Source of the DNA: Zhengitettix transpicula
Taxonomy: Eukaryota; Arthropoda; Insecta; Orthoptera; Tetrigidae
DNA length: 64,000 nt
Reading direction: 5' to 3'
Assembly: GCA_037074705.1 (NCBI GenBank)
Contig: CM073595.1
Location: 23,462,501 to 23,526,500 of the forward strand
The stretch's first letter is position 1; each line of letters starts with the position of its first letter. The notes under the pieces were generated by a model. The model saw only the letters and a program-made list of their open reading frames with translations, was not told the DNA's origin and searched no databases. The position numbers and the translations under genes are program-made. Below are positions 60,601 through 64,000 of the stretch, one piece after another.

Positions 60601-63600
60601 AAGGCACTCGCCCACGACGTCGAATGGCGTGAGACCATCCGCGTCTGAGGCAAAGACGGCGGCACCACATCTCAGCAGCAAAGAGACGCAGTCCGGGTGA
60701 GCGAAGTGACATGCCACGTGAAGAGCCGTGCTTCCAGGGGATGTCGAAGGAATCTGCACAAATATGTCAGAACAAGAAGAACAGCCTGGACATATTGTGA
60801 CCAATATTACCTAGATGAAAACCAACGACTTAATACTTGGTCAGTTTGGGTCGGTTGTTTCACTGTCTTATTTGTAGAGAAAAATATTGGGTGGGTGGGG
60901 GGATGTGTGAAGGAGGAAGATGCTGTTGTTGAGGATGAAGTAGTTATATAAACCGCCGTTTCGAACGGTAAAATATCCATTCGTCTCCTGACAATATCAA
61001 TCATAGACACCAAAGCAGTTAGACCTACTATGTGCTTGTTGCCAATTAGACGATTTTTTCGCAGTGTTTAGTGATATATGGGTTATTAATATTTAGAAGT
61101 AGTTCCTTTCAGTAGTTTTTCCTGAAATCGTTGGATTGATTACTTTACACAGTCGTAATGCATCGTATCTACAGGATAATTGATAGACTGGAGGTCTTAT
61201 TATTCAGCATTTGCAACAATATAATTTTCCAGCACAGGGTAAACCAGACCCGATAAGCGCAAAACAAATATTAAATCCGCCATTGTCAACAAATTTCAAA
61301 TCAAAATTCCCCAGAACTTATCTCTCACTGCTTCATTGTTATCAGGCGGACTTGCGCTTAGCTTTGAACGGTACGGCCGTTCCGATAACCTAATTAGGCC
61401 TCTTGAGATACTCTTTTCACCGACAAAGAAGATCCTGTCCGAACAGAATATTGTAACAGTACGGTTAAAAGAACACCACCGAGGCAAGTATGCTTTGAGC
61501 AATGTTTATAAGAAGATAACTTCTTTGTATCAAACGGAATCACAAAATTGCCTATGAGGCGCTTTAACGTTGATGTTTTATTAATGTAGCCTGTTGTGTG
61601 TGCCAATATCATAAAAGTGGAAATTACCTTTGTATTATTTAATTTATTGTTTTAGTAGTTATTTTGTAATTTTTCATATTACTGGTTTATTTTTTTTGTA
61701 ATCGTCATTGTAGTTTCTTCTCAACTTTTGTAGATCCTTGACCACGTAATTGTAGGGGGTCTCAAAGCTACGAAATTGATTAGAGTTTCCTCGGCGGTGT
61801 GGTGTTTGTCTTGGCAGCTCGTAGAGCCTTCTTTAAAGTATGCCACCCAATGTTTTACTTTTGTATTCTGTCAGAATAGTATCTAGTTCAACTTTTATGT
61901 TATTTAGAATGAGACTAGGGCATGACTTGTAAACGAATGTGTCGGGGTTAAATTCTGAGAAGTTTATACAATATTTAATTTATTTTTCACGACGTAGGAA
62001 CTTTTATTATAAATTTCTTTCCTCTTTAATAAGTAATATGTACAGGTTAAAACTTCCAACATCTACATATGAATCAGCATTTTAATGTATTAATATTCAA
62101 GCTAATACAAAATCCTAAGATTCTGTGAAGAAAGGGTGGTGGCACATTTGTATAGATTGCCTGAGTGACCTGACTGCCATGTCTGAGGGCTGTGTTTGCA
62201 GACTTCCCTAGAAGCGTAATAAAGAAGCCGCTTTGTGAATAACAGTAAAAAGAGTAGACAACTACGGTCAGGGGAATAAGGCTTCAGCATCAGAAATGCG
62301 AGGAAGGACCCCTGTCGTTGTAGGAAGCAATAAATCCCACGTACTGTGCCTTAGAGTCGTCGTTCTACAAGATTTATAATATCCCGGTAATATTGCTATT
62401 AAATTTTATTTTAATATCTGTTTCGAATCTAAGACAATACCATTTAAAATGGTCGTAATGACTATATTTATTCATTTATTTCCTTTCCCCTTCTATTGAG
62501 GAAAAAATGACACGGTAAACTATGAAACGAGAAAAATAACTATTAATAATTTCTATTAACTTAAACCAAAACCAAGGTTTAAATCAGTCATTAATTACAC
62601 ACTTTTATTTTTTTCAATAGTTAGTACCGTTAACAACAGAAGATAATTATTGAAAAAATAGTGTTTCATTTGTGACTCATTTAAACTTGGTATTTGAACT
62701 GCATTAATATCAAGTAATACAAATCATTCTTACTAAAATTTAAATTTTTAAATATTAAAAGACAAAACAACCAATTTCTAAATGATAAATAAATAAGTTG
62801 TTAATAGTAAAATTGTTTCCTTCACCAACAATATTTTGTTCGTTTTACATATTGTGATGTTGAATTATAGGGGATCAGAAGAAACGTTTTTGTGATACTT
62901 AACTCGTGTTTTGATCAAACAAAAAATAAAGGTCAGCATAGATAAGCGTATTCGTTTGGGGGATAATAATTTGCAAAAAACAGTGTAGGTCGGACAGTTT
63001 TCATTCATATTTACCTCGATACATTCAGCCAACACGTAAATCCGATCTTTTCTGGGGATTCAAAAATACCCATACAGATATAGGCCTATTTAAACCTAAA
63101 TATGCTGACAGTGACACCTGGTGCATATGTAATTAAGTGGTACAGCACATAACTAAATTGAGGAATATTTAATTCTTCTTACTTTTAAGAACCTTTATAA
63201 TAATTGTGTTCTAACAGTGTGAATTTCTTCTTCGATTTAGAAGACTTTAAACTTCACGACTAGTGACTCACTCGCTCCCGCTAATGCAGCGATGTCGGTG
63301 CTACCCACGGCTGTAGTACGCGATTTATGAATGGAATGACAAATGCGCATGCGCATTATTCCGTTTCATCCCTGCATTAGCCGTAATGCTCAACAAACTG
63401 CCTCATTTGTCTGTTATGGGCCAGTCATGAACGTCAATTTTTGGATTGTTCCCATAATTAACTTGTAGTTTGTAGCTTAACGAATGTCCTGAACGGGGAT
63501 TTGTCATAAATCGATATTCTGCTTTTTTTGAAACGTTTAAACAGTCTTAAGTGAGACGGAAACTTAAATAATCGTCAAAAATATATACGTGTTTCTGGTG

Positions 63601-64000
63601 TTATTTCATCATGTATGAAACAAAATATTATGGAGACTCGTTGCTCTCTCAAAACCGTCACTGGGAATTTAAACACTCTAGTTTACAAAGGATTTATGAT
63701 GTACCATCTGCTGAGTTTCGTCGTAGTAGACAGCCTTCACGAGCTTCACAGATATTCCGGGTACTATAAGGCACCATCTCGAGTAACGAGCGTCCTAGTT
63801 CCTGTCAAGAATACAACATCCTTGTACAAATGTCATATATGCACTTACTTTTGACAGTAGCGTCCTGTGGTTGTGGTCCTGCGACTCTTGCATACCAATA
63901 TCAATTTCAGGCCAGTCGTCTTTAGGGATGGGATTGGACTTGGAGTTGACGAGGTCAGGCCTTGTCCTCAGCAAGAGAAATAGACAGCCCTCATGGCCCC
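50933..64000 (-). CDS. Gene D: TRPA-subfamily cation channel, painless/pyrexia-like (5' partial)
   Basis: Eight minus-strand exons, 64000-63849, 60753-60584, 60469-60001, 59318-59034, 57667-57227, 57068-56814, 54596-54342 and 51604-50933, join in frame into 898 residues plus stop. About ten ankyrin repeats occupy residues 1-460, then the linker NFNVLLP, HPLVQSFLQMKWKKL, S1-S2 (about 527-590), S3-S4 (591-675), S5, a pore with ENPW and MVGEFDYHDLM, S6 (IVLMNLLVGLAVSDI) and a clear C-terminal coiled coil. By comparison with gene C roughly 80-90 N-terminal residues lie outside the window. It faces gene C tail to tail across 15.6 kb. The same family role is expected; no frame breaks were found. 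Confidence 0.88.
52060..52500. repeat. GC-richer unclassified block in a gene D intron
   Basis: Stands out from AT-rich flanks, with GGCCAGCTGCCTCCTAAACA, GCCCGGGGGCCCTAG and runs of C. Frames across it show no recognised family. Possibly the 3' region of a retrotransposon or a retroposed transcript. Confidence 0.35.
52786..53396 (+). mobile_element. Helitron-like non-autonomous element
   Basis: Begins TCTATATAATAAAAAAGG after an A and ends ACGCCGGGCACCCAGCTAG before a T: 5' TC, 3' CTAG and A/T insertion as in insect Helitrons, whose typical 5' TATATAATAAA and 3' GCCGGG...GCTAG are seen. GTAT repeats lie near the 5' end. No rolling-circle helicase. The subterminal hairpin was not confirmed. 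Confidence 0.65.
53400..54341. other. Gene D intron; nothing recognised
   Basis: AT-rich between the Helitron-like element and the S3-S4 exon. Confidence 0.4.
54342..54596 (-). CDS. Gene D exon: S3-S4 region
   Basis: The acceptor is TTTTTTCTAG/GAAATC and the donor TTCAAG/GTACAA. It encodes EIVQMAQLPKMYLKSFETLLKW (S3 side) and LLAWTELMFLLSKSPFYGYY with VLMFYKVANKVFK. 85 codons against 82 in genes A and C. Confidence 0.87.
54762..55827 (+). mobile_element. Solo LTR 11, TGTAAT family
   Basis: TGTAATACTAATTAGAGGC after TATATATAC; the 3' end (TTTATTGCA) is decayed. Marks: ATGCCTGGTACCAGTA, CTGTAAGTAGAGAG, CGTCAGATTTCGG, CGACCCTGAGATGAG. Two TTACA plus TGGCGT...CAACG units at 55697 and 55760. Antisense in gene D. 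Confidence 0.75.
55840..56454 (+). mobile_element. LTR-like sequence of another family (3' end)
   Basis: Ends CCCCCACCCCGTTACA with an AATAAATGC poly(A)-type signal about 60 bases before, as in a TGTAAC...GTTACA LTR. The 5' boundary is not found. Confidence 0.4.
56814..57068 (-). CDS. Gene D exon: S1-S2
   Basis: The acceptor is CTTCCTCATAG/ATTTTG and the donor TTGCAG/GTATTC. It encodes ILSELVEHGLSS, HPLVQSFLQMKWKKL, S1 (YFTFFAFFLLFVLSFSTLVC) and S2 (LVVFISLGLYVLQ). It matches gene A exon b in position and both intron phases. Confidence 0.88.
57227..57667 (-). CDS. Gene D exon: ankyrin end and linker
   Basis: The acceptor is CGTTTTCAG/GTCTTG and the donor ATGAAG/GTAGTA, phase 0. Repeats: ATALHLAASGNHHEVICAIL and FTALHLACRNGNRDSIVMLL, then LLKHVPRPTELLLGTLDN and VVVANFNVLLP, matching LTFLPRPMKFLREVFDS and NYGVLLP in gene C. 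Confidence 0.9.
57830..57905 (-). repeat. Repeat end with hammerhead-like motif
   Basis: The minus strand reads ATGACGAAGCAGCTTGAGG, TCGTC, GAAACGTCGTGG, then TTTTAATCGCTG, shared with 40218-40330. GACGA could pair with TCGTC. It lies in a gene D intron. Confidence 0.45.
57906..58459. other. Gene D intron; nothing recognised
   Basis: No motif identified. Confidence 0.35.
58460..58810 (+). mobile_element. Mariner-type transposase remnant
   Basis: The plus strand gives FFQ(stop)DGATRHAALDII and, in another frame, DFFVSGCVKSLFYRN: the FQQDGA.PH and DFFLWG..KS.VY blocks of mariner-like transposases, with stops and shifts. Inactive, antisense in a gene D intron. Confidence 0.6.
59034..59318 (-). 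CDS. Gene D exon: three ankyrin repeats
   Basis: I chose acceptor CAG/TTGCTG over the neighbouring TAG six bases upstream because LLDQANKSGATPL then aligns gap-free with IINLETDAGETAL of gene C. The donor is CGG/GTAACG. Repeats: TPLGYSLQSGNVEVVAALI, LTLLHLAAESGHASVLGLLL, MTPLHYAALHGSADCVR. The frame runs on past the donor, but joining to the next exon restores DCVR-VLLSVGCN, a normal repeat. Confidence 0.86.
59660..59940 (+). mobile_element. Tc1-like transposase remnant, 3' third
   Basis: One frame reads FQQNNSPCQNVRNVLQWSEE, then LPNGTDLNPMEHIWDAI (family S-P-D-L-N-P-I-E-H-x-W-D), and after a shift YQALIKFMPRRISALL. The second catalytic Asp (QQDN) is Asn here. No terminal repeats found. In a gene D intron. 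Confidence 0.78.
60001..60469 (-). CDS. Gene D exon: four ankyrin repeats
   Basis: The acceptor is ATTCATAG/AGTGGC; the first A completes an Arg codon. The donor is AAAGTG/GTAAGA. Repeats: TTALHAAVHVGDEDALCLL, GETPAHVAVRLRRLDALKNL, RTALHCGALCGWLPGVKVLL, TSVLHLAALSGDPLVVLELL. Orthologous position to gene C exon 4 and likewise very CpG-rich. Confidence 0.9.
60584..60753 (-). CDS. Gene D exon: ankyrin repeat (PGSTALHVACHF)
   Basis: The acceptor is TTTGTGCAG/ATTCCT and the donor TGCAG/GTAGCC. One full repeat and part of another: GSTALHVACHFAHPDCVSLL, then DGLTPFDVVGECLVEETC. It ends with two bases of a split codon, exactly as gene C exon 3. Confidence 0.87.
60754..63848. other. Gene D intron 1 (visible part); no gene seen
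   Basis: AT-rich. 61200-61560 has overlapping frames on both strands but no recognised motif. A 16-bp palindrome lies at 63342. Confidence 0.4.
63342..63357. promoter_or_regulatory. Perfect palindrome AATGCGCATGCGCATT
   Basis: Contains TGCGCATGCGCA, the consensus of NRF-1, whose insect counterpart is Ewg. It sits in a gene D intron about 500 bases downstream of the first visible exon, in a GC-richer patch. Function unproven. Confidence 0.4.
63849..64000 (-). CDS. Gene D first visible exon: ankyrin repeat end and linker
   Basis: Reading from the right edge in frame 3 gives GHEGCLFLLRTRPDLVNS, then an acidic linker ending NHRTLLSK, with donor GTAAGT at 63848-63843. It aligns with GHLDCVQLL...LSLTKL at the end of gene C exon 2 and is phase 0 to the next exon. 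Too short to show well as an open frame of its own. Confidence 0.8.

Overview
The window looks like nuclear DNA of an insect with a large, transposon-rich genome. The genes have introns with GT..AG borders, exons clearly richer in GC and CpG than the AT-rich surroundings, and introns of up to 9 kb packed with LTR, Penelope-like, non-LTR, hAT, Tc1/mariner and Helitron-type remnants. A cockroach, termite or orthopteroid-like genome would fit, but nothing seen here proves the order.

The genic content is three paralogous TRPA-subfamily cation channels (ankyrin repeats, six membrane segments, a pore with MTGEY, MTGDF or MVGEF, and a C-terminal helix), most like the painless/pyrexia group of thermal and chemical nociception channels. 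Gene A (plus strand) enters from the left edge; its last four exons are 942-1202, 10215-10526, 11794-12039 and 12713-13270. Gene C (plus strand) is complete, with seven coding exons from 16897 to 35306 joining in frame into 931 codons plus stop. Gene D (minus strand) has eight exons from 64000 down to 50933, giving 898 residues; its N-terminus lies beyond the right edge. A and C are in tandem, and C and D are tail to tail. I assembled all exons by hand from splice sites, phase and alignment of the three paralogues.

Layout: 1-13270 gene A and its TE-filled introns; 13271-16896 intergenic with SINE-like debris; 16897-35306 gene C, whose introns hold a non-LTR RT remnant, a Penelope-like inverted-repeat element split by a hAT element with an 8-bp target duplication, LTRs and a gag-like ORF1 remnant; 35307-50932 intergenic, with a near-perfect hammerhead-ribozyme core pair and a run of five abutting solo LTRs separated only by (TA)n; 50933-64000 gene D with a Helitron-like element, LTRs and Tc1/mariner remnants in its introns.

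The most unusual signals are: (1) a family of about 1-kb TGTAAT...ATTACA solo LTRs sitting in (TA)n tracts, whose 3' ends carry tandem copies of an LTR-end plus primer-binding-site-like unit; (2) hammerhead-like cores in Penelope-type repeats, one of them split by the hAT insertion; (3) different intron content among the three TRPA paralogues.
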